Part shown: piece after piece, positions 24,875 through 32,435 of the stretch
Layout of the letters: each line of letters starts with the position of its first letter
How positions within the stretch are numbered: the stretch's first letter is position 1
Assembly: GCF_001552175.1 (NCBI RefSeq)
Contig: NZ_BCQR01000077.1
Location: 1 to 53,490, forward strand
From: Actinomadura kijaniata NBRC 14229
Lineage (GTDB): Bacteria; Actinomycetota; Actinomycetes; Streptosporangiales; Streptosporangiaceae
Direction of reading: 5' to 3'
DNA: 53,490 bases
Notes under the pieces: model-generated
What the model was told of the DNA's origin: nothing
The model's database searches: none
What the model saw: the letters and a program-made list of their open reading frames with translations, nothing else
Program-made: the position numbers and the translations under genes

Positions 24875-25675
24875 CTACTCCCGGTTGAAGTACGACAGGA
24901 AGCGCAGCAGCTCCAGGTAGATCCACACCAGGCTCAGGGTGAGGCCGAAGGCGCTGTACCAGGCGAACTTCTCCGGCGCGCCCGCGTTCACGCCGCGCTC
25001 GATCTCGTCGAAGTCCAGCAGCAGGAAGAAGCACCCGACGAGGATCGCGACGACGCTGAACACGTAGGCCAGCGGGTTGGAGGCGTCGCGGATGCCGATG
25101 CCGGTGTCCGGGCCGAAGGCCTGCACCAGCAGGTTGACCAGCATCAGGCCGAGCAGCGCCCAGCCCGCCGCGACCACGAACTTCACGAACTTCGGCCGCA
25201 CCCGCACGATCCGCAGCGCGTACACCGCGAGCATGCCGCCGAACGCCAGCGCGGTGCCGATGACCGCCTGGAACACGACCCCGTTGTAGAGGTCGTTGAA
25301 GTAGTGGCTGATCGCGCCGACGCCCACGCCGTACACGGCCGAGAACGTCAGCACCAGCGGCGCGTTGGCCTTGCCGGAGAAGCTGATGTAGAGGCCGAGG
25401 CCGAGCTGGAGCAGGAAGGCCACCCCGCCGATCGCCAGCGCCGTCGGCGTCGGGACGAGGAGCCAGGTCAGCGCGCCGGTGAGGACCAGCATGCCGAGGC
25501 TGAGGAAACCGCGCACGACGACGTCGTCATAGGTCATCGGGCGGGTCGCGGGTGGCGCGTACGCGGGCGCCTGGTACGTCTCGTTCAACATCTCGGGCGT
25601 GCCGTACCCAGAGTAGGGCGGGGGCTGCTGCTGCCCGAAGTTCTTCCCCCGGAACGCGGGGTTCCTGCTCTCCAT
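24875..25675 (-). CDS. Bax inhibitor-1/YccA-family membrane protein
   Basis: 266 residues with an N-terminal soluble segment of ~50 residues rich in Pro, Tyr and Gln, then seven predicted membrane helices up to residue ~262. The family contains bacterial BI-1-like proteins such as YetJ, some of which conduct calcium in a pH-dependent way. The DFDEIE segment in the loop between the last helices is the acidic motif linked with gating in that family. ATG at 25675 was chosen for its ggaggg Shine-Dalgarno; the longer frame to 25936 would run through the tRNA gene. It is monocistronic, with the tRNA gene 126 bp upstream on the same strand. Confidence 0.88.
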   Translation of the reverse strand: MESRNPAFRGKNFGQQQPPPYSGYGTPEMLNETYQAPAYAPPATRPMTYDDVVVRGFLSLGMLVLTGALTWLLVPTPTALAIGGVAFLLQLGLGLYISFSGKANAPLVLTFSAVYGVGVGAISHYFNDLYNGVVFQAVIGTALAFGGMLAVYALRIVRVRPKFVKFVVAAGWALLGLMLVNLLVQAFGPDTGIGIRDASNPLAYVFSVVAILVGCFFLLLDFDEIERGVNAGAPEKFAWYSAFGLTLSLVWIYLELLRFLSYFNRE

Positions 25676-25801
25676 CGGTTCCCTCCGTAGGGCCGGACCT
25701 GCGTCAAGTTTATGACGACCCGAGATCGGCGGTCGTTCCCCGATGTGATCGTTTGATAACGGCTGCGCGGCCGGAACCTTCCGGCCGCGCAGCCGGGTCG
25801 G

Positions 25802-25875
25802 TGCCCCTGGTCGGATTCGAACCGACACCCGTAGCTCTTTTAGGGAGCTCGCCTCTGCCGTTGGGCTACAGGGGC
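25802..25875 (-). tRNA. tRNA-like gene, UAA at the anticodon position, short variable arm
   Basis: A 74-nt cloverleaf can be drawn by hand. The acceptor stem is seven perfect pairs (GCCCCTG with CAGGGGC, discriminator A). The T arm has a 5-bp stem and the standard TTCGAAT loop. The anticodon stem is five perfect pairs and the loop is C-C-T-A-A-A-A, so UAA occupies 34-36 and C replaces the near-universal U33. The D stem has three pairs plus a C-A mismatch, and the variable loop has six bases. UAA would read UUA (Leu), but bacterial Leu tRNAs have a long variable arm, so identity is unresolved. CCA is not encoded. The gene has its own promoter. Confidence 0.72.
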
Positions 25876-25881
25876 GGCGAC

Positions 25882-25909
25882 AGCATACCGGGAGCGATTG
25901 ACCCTTCAA
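25882..25909 (-). promoter_or_regulatory. Promoter of the tRNA-like gene
   Basis: TTGAAG (25909-25904), 16 nt, then TATGCT (25887-25882). The -10 ends 6 nt before the tRNA 5' end, so transcription should start at or next to the first tRNA base. Confidence 0.6.
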
Positions 25910-26041
25910 GCAGCGGATATTCGACTGAGACCGCATTTGTGCCGCCCCGTGCCACGGCCCGCCCGCGGTTCCCGGAACGCGCGGGCCCCCGCGGTCGACG
26001 TTTTTCCGGCCGTTCCTTCCGGAAACCGGAAGAACGCCGGT

Positions 26042-27313
26042 TCAACGGCTGACGACCGCGCGCCCTTCGACCAGCGTCGCGCCCGCCCGGCCGTCGTGGT
26101 CGCGGCGGACGGCGCAGATCTCGTGGACGCCGACCCGGCCGCTCTCGCACGCCAGCGCCGACGCCGCCAGGTACAGCAGCCACACCCGGGCGTGGCCGGG
26201 CCCGGCGAGCTCGGCGGCCTCGGCCCAGTGGCGTTGCAGGTTCGCGGCCCAGGAGCGCAGGGTGCGGGCGTGGTGCTCGCGCAGCGCGCCGACGGTGCGG
26301 ACCTCCAGCCCGGCCGCCTCCACGTCGGAGACGATCTCGCCGAGGGGCCGCAGCCCGCCGTCCTCGGGGAACATGTAGCTGGTGGTGAAGGTGCGCCTGA
26401 TCTGGTGGGGGCCGGGGCGGCGGGCCTGGACCCGCAGCAGCAGCCGGCCGGTCGGGGCCAGCAGCCCGTACAGGCGGGCAGTGTCGCGGTCGGCGGTCTC
26501 GACCCCGGCCAGGTCCACGATGGCGTCGTAGGGGCCGTCGCCCGCGGCGTCCAGGTCCCAGGCACGCGGGTCGATCCGGTCGGCCAGGCCCGCGGCGGCG
26601 GCGCGTTCGCGCAGGTGCTCGGCCTGGCGGTGGGTGCGGGTGAGGGCGACGACGCGCACGTCGCAGGCGCGCGCGGCGTGCAGGGCGAACGCGCCCCATC
26701 CGGCGTTCAGGTCCAGCAGCCGAGCGCCGGGGAACAGTCCGAGGCGCTCGGCGGCGGCCTCCAGCGCGGCGCGCTGCGCGTCCGTCAGGTCGACGGCCTG
26801 GTCCCACAGCCCGGTGCCGTGCGCCAGCGACGGGCCCAGCATCCGGGTGAAGAACTCCGGCGACGCGTCGAGCGGGCCGGTGACCTCGCCGTCGGCCCGG
26901 CCGGCCGGGAACTCCTCGGCCGGGGGCTTCGGCTCGGGGCCGACCGCGCCGAGCATGACGGCCGTCCGGACGATCTCGCGCTTGTCGTCGCTGGACAGCC
27001 GGATCGGCTCGTCGCCGCTGCGCATCATCCGCTGCACCGCGTCGAGCGCGGCGAACACGTCGCCCTCGATGTCCAGCTCGCCCGCGACGTAGGCGCGGAC
27101 CAGGCCCATCTCGCCCGGCTTCCACAGCAGGCGGCGCAGGGCGCGGCGGTGCCGGATGACGAACGCGGGCGCTCCGGCGGGGCCGACCACGCTGCCGTCC
27201 CAGGCGCGGACCTGGACCGGCAGCTCGTCGGCGGCGGCCGGAGCGGCGTTCTCCTCACCGAGCAGGACGCGGGTGAGCAGCGGCGCGAGCCGGGAGGCGA
27301 CACCATCGTGCAC
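26042..27313 (-). CDS. CFA-synthase-like SAM-dependent methyltransferase
   Basis: 423 residues in the cyclopropane-fatty-acid synthase family. The N-terminal ~140 residues (KPGEMGLVRAYVAGELDI) match the family's lipid-binding domain and the rest is a Rossmann methyltransferase. SAM motif I reads LLDLNAGWG; the family normally has D/EIGxGWG, so the first glycine and the following residue are changed here. ALTRTHRQAEHLRERA and TTSYMFPEDGGLRP match later family segments. It may modify membrane fatty acids, but the altered motif leaves activity uncertain. The GTG start has gaaggggg at a long spacing. ndh begins to its right on the same strand, 52 bp from this start. Confidence 0.8.
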   Translation of the reverse strand: MHDGVASRLAPLLTRVLLGEENAAPAAADELPVQVRAWDGSVVGPAGAPAFVIRHRRALRRLLWKPGEMGLVRAYVAGELDIEGDVFAALDAVQRMMRSGDEPIRLSSDDKREIVRTAVMLGAVGPEPKPPAEEFPAGRADGEVTGPLDASPEFFTRMLGPSLAHGTGLWDQAVDLTDAQRAALEAAAERLGLFPGARLLDLNAGWGAFALHAARACDVRVVALTRTHRQAEHLRERAAAAGLADRIDPRAWDLDAAGDGPYDAIVDLAGVETADRDTARLYGLLAPTGRLLLRVQARRPGPHQIRRTFTTSYMFPEDGGLRPLGEIVSDVEAAGLEVRTVGALREHHARTLRSWAANLQRHWAEAAELAGPGHARVWLLYLAASALACESGRVGVHEICAVRRDHDGRAGATLVEGRAVVSR

Positions 27314-27365
27314 CGGGCGCGGACACCCCCTTCATGGTCGGTCCGGGGGCGGCGGCGACGCTCCG

Positions 27366-28709
27366 CTAGTCCCCCTTGCTTGCCAGTTCGAACTCCTCGC
27401 GGGGGTGTTCGAGTTCCCCCAGCGACACGATCTCACGGCGGAACAGGAACGCCAGCGTCCAGTCCGCCGTGACGCGCATCTTGCGGTTCGTCGTCGGCAT
27501 CCGGGACAGATGGTAGGTGCGGTGCATGAACCACGCGAGAAGCCCGCGCAACTTCACGCCGTAGACGTTCGCCACGCCCTTGTGCAGCCCGAGCCCGGCG
27601 ACCGACCCGACGTAGGCGTGCACGTAGGGCTTGCGGGGCCTGCCCCGGTAGTCGGCCACGATGTTGTCGGCGAGCCGCCTGGCCTGGCGGACGGCGTGCT
27701 GGGCGTTGGGGGCGCAGTAGTCGCCGGTGTCGGTGAGGTCGGGGACGCGGGCGTTGTCGCCGGCGGCGTAGACGCGTTCCCTCCCCTCGACGGTGAGCTC
27801 GGCGGTGGCGATGACGCGCCCCTTGTCGTCGATGGGCAGGTCGCTGCGGCGCACGACCGGGTGGGCCTTGACGCCCGCGGTCCACACCAGCGTCCCGGTG
27901 TCGAACTCCTCGCCGTCGCTGAGCACGACGCGATGGTTCTCGGCGGACTTCAGCAGCGTCCCGGTCCGGATCTCGATGCCGCGGCGGCGCAGCGCCTCGG
28001 CGGTCCAGGTGCCCATCTCCGGCCCGACCTCGGGCAGGATCCGGTCGGTGGCCTCGACCATCACCCAGCGCATGTCCTCGGCGCGGAGCGTCGGGTACCA
28101 CTTCAGCGCGTCGCGGGCCATGTCCTCCAGTTCGGCCAGGGCCTCGACCCCGGCGAAGCCCGCGCCGACGAACACGAACGTCAGCGCGCGGCGGCGGACC
28201 TTCTCGTCCTCGTTGGAGGCGGCGATGTCGAGCTGGCGCAGCACGTGGTTGCGCAGGTAGATCGCCTCCTCGACGGTCTTGAAGCCGATGCCGCACTCGC
28301 TGAGGCCGGGGATCGGCAGCAGCCGCGACACCGATCCGGCGGCGACCACCAGGAAGTCGTAGTGGATCTCCTGCTGGACCTGGCCGTCCGATCCGGCGGG
28401 GCAGTAGGTGACGCACCTGCGGGCGTCGTCGATGCGGGTGACGAAGCCGTTGCGGATCCGGCAGCGGTGCAGGACCTTGCGCAGCGGCGCGACCACGTGC
28501 CGGGGCTCCAGGTTCCCGGCGGCGGCCTCCGGCAGGAACGGCTGGTAGGTCATGTAGGACTGCGGGTCGATGACGGTGATCGCGACCTCGCCGCGCTTCA
28601 GCTCGCCGCGCAGCTTCTTCTGCAGGCGGAGGGCGGTGTACATGCCGACGTACCCACCACCCACGATCACGATGTGCTTGGCGTTCTCAGGGGTTCGCTC
28701 AGGAGGCAT
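27366..28709 (-). CDS. ndh: Type II NADH dehydrogenase (FAD/NAD(P)-dependent)
   Basis: 447 residues. It oxidises NADH and passes electrons to quinone at the inner face of the membrane without pumping protons. The FAD-binding motif GGGYVGMYTA lies near residue 20, the NAD-binding GAGFAGVEALAEL near residue 180, and YAAGDNARVP binds FAD near residue 315. The C-terminal segment AWFMHRTYHLSRMPTTNRK has the amphipathic character used for membrane attachment. ATG at 28709 places the FAD motif at the usual distance; the frame extension to 28832 is Arg/Cys-rich and unlike the family. The CFA-like methyltransferase gene follows by 52 bp and may be cotranscribed. Confidence 0.92.
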   Translation of the reverse strand: MPPERTPENAKHIVIVGGGYVGMYTALRLQKKLRGELKRGEVAITVIDPQSYMTYQPFLPEAAAGNLEPRHVVAPLRKVLHRCRIRNGFVTRIDDARRCVTYCPAGSDGQVQQEIHYDFLVVAAGSVSRLLPIPGLSECGIGFKTVEEAIYLRNHVLRQLDIAASNEDEKVRRRALTFVFVGAGFAGVEALAELEDMARDALKWYPTLRAEDMRWVMVEATDRILPEVGPEMGTWTAEALRRRGIEIRTGTLLKSAENHRVVLSDGEEFDTGTLVWTAGVKAHPVVRRSDLPIDDKGRVIATAELTVEGRERVYAAGDNARVPDLTDTGDYCAPNAQHAVRQARRLADNIVADYRGRPRKPYVHAYVGSVAGLGLHKGVANVYGVKLRGLLAWFMHRTYHLSRMPTTNRKMRVTADWTLAFLFRREIVSLGELEHPREEFELASKGD

Positions 28710-28840
28710 AACGGGACCGTTACCCCCATAGCGGCGACCCTCACCCGGCAGGGGGGCGGCGGACGGCCCGCAGAGAATCTCACTTTCCCGCGAACAACTC
28801 GGTCCTCTCCGGCATCTCACCCAGTACACCACCGGAAGAC

Positions 28841-28951
28841 GGCGGCGGGACAGGGCCCGACGGGGGCGTCAAGCGGCCAGGGACACGGGGCGGCCGGCAC
28901 GGGGGCGGGCCGCCCCGGCCCGGCCGCTTGACCTGGCCCTGCCCCGCCGCC
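28841..28951 (-). other. Composite long inverted repeat between udg and ndh
   Basis: Three nested arms pair: 28841-28857 with 28935-28951 (17 bp, one mismatch), 28868-28878 with 28922-28932 (11 bp, perfect) and 28887-28895 with 28908-28916 (9 bp, perfect). It begins 16 bp after the uracil-DNA glycosylase stop and ends 132 bp before the ndh start, all on the minus strand. It could be a terminator or part of a structured ndh leader. Confidence 0.65.
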
Positions 28952-28966
28952 GGTCCGGGGTGCCGA

Positions 28967-29785
28967 TCAGCCCGCCCCGGCGATCGTCCGGGCGCGGGCG
29001 AACACGGCGTCCAGCATCTCCTCGGTCACGCGGCCGGTGAAGGTGTTCTGCTGGCTCGGGTGGTAGCAGCCCAGCAACGTGACCGGACCGGTGGCCGGTT
29101 CCGGCGGCGTGATCTCCGTCTCAACGCCGTGCCCGAACTTCGGCCGCGGCCGGGGCAGCTCGTACCCCGCCCGCCGCAGCGCGGGCCACACCCCCTGCCA
29201 GGCGAACCCGCCGAGCATCACATAGCACCGCACGCTGGGGACGACCTCGGCGATCTCCCGGGCGAGCCAGGGCAGGCAGGTGTCGCGTTCGCCGGGGGTC
29301 GGCTTGTTGTCGGGCGGCGCGCACCGCACGGTCGCGGCCATGCGGGTGCCGATGAGCCGCTGCCCGTCCCCGGCCCGGACGCTGGTCGGCCGCGCGGCCA
29401 GGCCCACCCGGTGCAGCGAGGCGAACAGCCAGTCCCCCGACCGGTCCCCGGTGAAGATCCGCCCGGTGCGGTTCCCGCCGTGCGCGGCCGGGGCCAGCCC
29501 CACGATCATGATCTTCGGTTCGGGGTCGCCCCACCCGGCGACAGGCCTTCCCCAGTACTCCTCGTCGAGGAACGCGCGGCGGCGCTCCACCGCCACCTTC
29601 TCCCGCCAGGCGACCAGCCGGTCGCAGGCCCGGCACACCGACTGGCGGGCGCACAGCTCGGACAGGCCGGGGGCGGACGCGGCGAGCCCGGCGACCTCCT
29701 CGGCCGTGGTCGCGACGGGCGTGTCCGGGGCCGCCGGATCGCCCGGCCACCCCGTTCCGGGCGGCACGAAGGGAGCGTTCGTCAT
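28967..29785 (-). CDS. udgB: Family 5 uracil-DNA glycosylase (UdgB type)
   Basis: 272 residues. It removes uracil and other deaminated bases from DNA in base excision repair. Motif 1 is GLAPAAHGGNRTGR, in which family 5 lacks the polar catalytic Asp/Asn of other families, and motif 2 is HPSQQNTFTG. Four Cys suited to an iron-sulfur cluster are present: the CRAC pair near residue 50, VRCAPP and DTCLPW. This fits a GC-rich actinomycete in which cytosine deamination is a burden. The ATG has CAGGAT 6 nt upstream and no Shine-Dalgarno, so a leaderless transcript is likely. Confidence 0.92.
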   Translation of the reverse strand: MTNAPFVPPGTGWPGDPAAPDTPVATTAEEVAGLAASAPGLSELCARQSVCRACDRLVAWREKVAVERRRAFLDEEYWGRPVAGWGDPEPKIMIVGLAPAAHGGNRTGRIFTGDRSGDWLFASLHRVGLAARPTSVRAGDGQRLIGTRMAATVRCAPPDNKPTPGERDTCLPWLAREIAEVVPSVRCYVMLGGFAWQGVWPALRRAGYELPRPRPKFGHGVETEITPPEPATGPVTLLGCYHPSQQNTFTGRVTEEMLDAVFARARTIAGAG

Positions 29786-30139
29786 GCCTCGATCCTGTCA
29801 CCCGTCCGATGGAACACCGGATCGGCCGGGGTAGACGTCCCTCGTCGCCCGGGCGGCCGCCGGTGTGCGCCGCGCGCCCTCTCCACCGCCTCCGGCGGCT
29901 CGTTCCCGGTGCGGGCGAGGGAGGCCCGGACCTCGGCCGACCGCGCCCGCCCGGCTCGCCGCGGCCGCCGCGCCACGTCGCGGACGTGGCCGTCACCGCG
30001 TTCCGGGATGGCGAGCACCGCGTGCCCTGGGAGTACCGGGCAAGGCCCGGAAGCCGACGCCCGTCTCTCGGTACCATGCCCCTGGCCGGTGGTCGGGGGG
30101 TGGGGAGACCGGCTCCACCGTGTGTTGCGGAGGCACGCC
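29786..30139. other. 354-bp intergenic region, no gene seen
   Basis: The region separates the divergent uracil-DNA glycosylase and DUF2510 genes. On the glycosylase side, CAGGAT (29792-29797) is a -10-like hexamer. On the other side, TACCAT near 30073 is a possible -10. The rest is very GC-rich with open frames in several phases that look like compositional noise. Confidence 0.5.
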
Positions 30140-30868
30140 TTGGCTCGTCCCGGCTGGTATCCCGACCCCTACGGCAGCGGCAGCCTGCGCTGGTGGGACG
30201 GCCAGGGCTGGACCCAGCACCTCAACCCTCCGCCCCGCGTCCCCGAGTCCGCGCCGCGCCGGCAGCCCGACCCCTCCCCCTACGGCCACGGCTGGGGCCA
30301 GCGCCGCCAGCCGTTCCCCGGCGCCGTCGACGCGTCGGTCCGCGGCCTGCTCCTGCACGCCGACGACCAGGTGGTCGCCTACGGCCACACGTCGCTGGCC
30401 TGGACCCACGTGGAGTGGGTGGCCTACTGGGCCGCCCACGTCCCCGGCGGCCACGGCCGCCCGCCCGGCGTCCAGTGGATCTTCCAGGCGGGCCGCCATC
30501 CGTTCCACGGGGGCCCGAGGGTCGAGGTGGTGCTCGACGACTCGGGCCACACCACCGACCCCGAACGCCTGTGGCAGCGGCTGGTGGACCTGTGCCACCA
30601 CCACGCGGAACAGCGCCTGGTCGCCGAGCTGGCGAGCCGGGTGCGGGCGGGCGAGTCGGTGGACGTCGCCCAAGGGCTCACGGTCCATCCGGGCGGGGTC
30701 AGGGGCAACCGCGTCTCACTCAGCTGGTCCACCATCTCCGGCGCGGTCCTCGAGAACGGCCGTGTCTGGATCCAGCAGTCCAGCAACGCCAATCCAGTTC
30801 TGTATGTCCCGCAGCAGAACCCCAACGCCGTTCTGATCCCGGCCCTGCTCTCGCTCCTCAAGCGCTGA
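30140..30868 (+). CDS. DUF2510-domain protein
   Basis: 242 residues. The first ~25 residues are a DUF2510 domain (PGWYPDPYG then LRWWDGQGWT), a short Trp-rich module common at the N-terminus of actinobacterial membrane or secreted proteins. No membrane helix follows here. The remainder, from about residue 70, has alternating hydrophobic strands and a His-rich DLCHHHAEQR segment and matches no family I can name. TTG is the start because GGAGG lies 6 nt upstream (30129-30133) and puts DUF2510 at the N-terminus. Its last 153 bp are antisense to the end of the convergent secreted-protein gene. Confidence 0.78.
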   Translation: MARPGWYPDPYGSGSLRWWDGQGWTQHLNPPPRVPESAPRRQPDPSPYGHGWGQRRQPFPGAVDASVRGLLLHADDQVVAYGHTSLAWTHVEWVAYWAAHVPGGHGRPPGVQWIFQAGRHPFHGGPRVEVVLDDSGHTTDPERLWQRLVDLCHHHAEQRLVAELASRVRAGESVDVAQGLTVHPGGVRGNRVSLSWSTISGAVLENGRVWIQQSSNANPVLYVPQQNPNAVLIPALLSLLKR

Positions 30869-32308
30869 CGGGCGGGCGTCGAACCACCGCGGGCGCTCGG
30901 CCGGCTTCCGGTCGCCGACCTTGAGCCGGTGGTCGCCGCCGATGATGAAGCTGGAGTACCCGCCCCGGTCCGCGCAGGCGCCGTGGGAACGGCTGGAGGC
31001 GGCGATGGCGGTGCCCCCGTCGACCTTGGGCGCCTTGAAGGTCACGTCGGCGTAGGGGAGCCTCCCGCACCGGGACGCGCCCTCGTCGTAGGCGATGAAC
31101 CCGCCGACCCGTCCCCGCAGGTCCCCGTGGGACGCCGGAACGCTCCACGCCCCGATCTCCCGGGCCCGCGCCGCGGAGTCGCCGGCGTCCCGCAGGGTCG
31201 CGCGCCAGACCGCCCGGTCCGCCCGCTCCGTCGGCGCGGCCGGCGCCGCGTCGTCCTTGGCCACGGTGATCTCGTACCGGTGCCCGCGCTTCAGTTCGAG
31301 CCCCTCCAGGGTGCAGGTGACGCCGCCCTGGTCGGCACTCTGGTCCGCACTCTGGTCGGCGCTCTCGTCGGCCGCGGCGAGGCCCGCCCGGACGGCGTCC
31401 GCCCCGCCGGGGTCCACCCGGAGGGAACGCAGGAGCCCGCCCAGGTCCACCCGGACGGGGCCGGCCGTGACGACCTCCTCCTTGCCGGGGTCCACCTCGA
31501 CGAGACCGAGACCGGCCAGGTCCACCTTGATGGCGCCGTCCTCGGTGATCTGGACGACGCCGGGGTGCACCTCGACGAGACCGTGCTTGCCCAGGCTCAC
31601 CTTGATGGCGCCGTCCTCGGGGACCACGACCTTGTCGGTGTCGATCGGCCGGGAGTCGGCCTCGGCGTCGGCCTGGGCGGTCTCCGTCTGGGTGGTCTCG
31701 GTCTGGGTGGTGTCGGTCTGGGTGGTCTCCGTCTGGGTGGTGTCGCTCTTGGTGACCTCGGTCTTGGTCGCGCCGCTCTCGGTGGCGTCCATCTTGGTGA
31801 CCTCGGTCTGCGTGGCGTCCGTCTTGGTGGCGCCCGTCTTGGTGGCGTCCGTCTCGGTGGTCTCCGGCCGCGTGGCGTCCGGCCGCGTGGTGTCCGGCTG
31901 CGTGGCGTCGCTCTTGGCGGTGTCCGGTCCGGTCGCGGCGGCCTTGCAGTGCTTGGTGTCGACGGCGGTGACCCCCGGGCCGGACGCGGCGAACACCGCC
32001 GCCATCTTCCCGCCCGGCCGCGGCCGGAGTCCGGCGTGCCCGCCGTGCCGCGCCCCGGCGAAGCCGAACTGCCGGGCGAAGAAGTAGCCCTTGGCGTCGG
32101 GCGCCTCGTGCACGACGAACGGGAAGGTCATCCGTTTCCACGGCCCCGTCCCGCGGATGACGTTGTCCAGGACGACCACCCCGCCTTCGACGGCGGAGGC
32201 GCCCGGTCCGATGGTCTCCTCGCGGACCCTGTCGGCCGCGCGAGCGTTTCCGGATATCAGCGTCATCGGCAGCATCGCCGCGACGGCGGCGAGCGCGAGA
32301 CCTCTCAT
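30716..32308 (-). CDS. Secreted protein with Thr/Asp/Glu repeat linker
   Basis: 530 residues starting with a clear signal peptide (about 1-24, ending ARA). Residues about 125-205 form a degenerate Thr-rich repeat (TKTDAT, TQTETT and similar). This is followed by two EDGAIKVxLxxxGLVEV repeats (about 205-250) and a C-terminal domain with paired Cys. The ATG has ggggggaa just upstream. The frame does not stop at the end of the conserved-looking part but continues ~50 residues antisense to the DUF2510 gene, giving an unconserved-looking tail. That suggests loss of an earlier stop codon. Function is unknown; an extracellular adhesive or structural protein is possible. Confidence 0.7.
   Translation of the reverse strand: MRGLALAAVAAMLPMTLISGNARAADRVREETIGPGASAVEGGVVVLDNVIRGTGPWKRMTFPFVVHEAPDAKGYFFARQFGFAGARHGGHAGLRPRPGGKMAAVFAASGPGVTAVDTKHCKAAATGPDTAKSDATQPDTTRPDATRPETTETDATKTGATKTDATQTEVTKMDATESGATKTEVTKSDTTQTETTQTDTTQTETTQTETAQADAEADSRPIDTDKVVVPEDGAIKVSLGKHGLVEVHPGVVQITEDGAIKVDLAGLGLVEVDPGKEEVVTAGPVRVDLGGLLRSLRVDPGGADAVRAGLAAADESADQSADQSADQGGVTCTLEGLELKRGHRYEITVAKDDAAPAAPTERADRAVWRATLRDAGDSAARAREIGAWSVPASHGDLRGRVGGFIAYDEGASRCGRLPYADVTFKAPKVDGGTAIAASSRSHGACADRGGYSSFIIGGDHRLKVGDRKPAERPRWFDARPSALEEREQGRDQNGVGVLLRDIQNWIGVAGLLDPDTAVLEDRAGDGGPAE
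31686..31745 (-). repeat. 15-bp tandem repeat, 4 copies, in the Thr-rich linker
   Basis: Four consecutive 15-bp units (31686, 31701, 31716, 31731) alternate between two variants and encode D/E-TTQT in the minus-strand protein. More degenerate versions continue to about 31900. Confidence 0.85.
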
Positions 32309-32435
32309 CGTTCCCCCCGATCGGTTCGACCGCCGGGAGACGTTTCCCACCCGCCCCTTCAGCAACCGACGCTTTCCCGGTCCGTTGCCTCCACCAGCGA
32401 GAAAAAGAACGGACGGCGCGCGCGCCGGGGGGCGA

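Noticed and set aside
24783..25034. Minus-strand frame opposite the 3' end of the Bax-inhibitor gene
   Set aside because: It is out of frame with the clearly real membrane protein on the same strand and has an Arg/Pro-rich product.
25802..25875. Reading the tRNA as the bldA-type tRNA-Leu(UAA)
   Set aside because: The anticodon fits, but the variable arm is six bases instead of the long class II arm, position 33 is C, and the body does not resemble a Leu tRNA.
29782..30018. 78-codon minus-strand frame overlapping the glycosylase start as ATGA
   Set aside because: The overlap looks like coupling, but the product is Arg/Ala-rich without conserved features. The glycosylase also has a -10-like hexamer in this overlap, suggesting its own leaderless promoter.
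31095..32087. 330-codon plus-strand frame with a hydrophobic Val/Trp/Ser repeat
   Set aside because: It is the mirror of the Thr-rich repeat of the minus-strand secreted protein, which has a signal peptide and Shine-Dalgarno.
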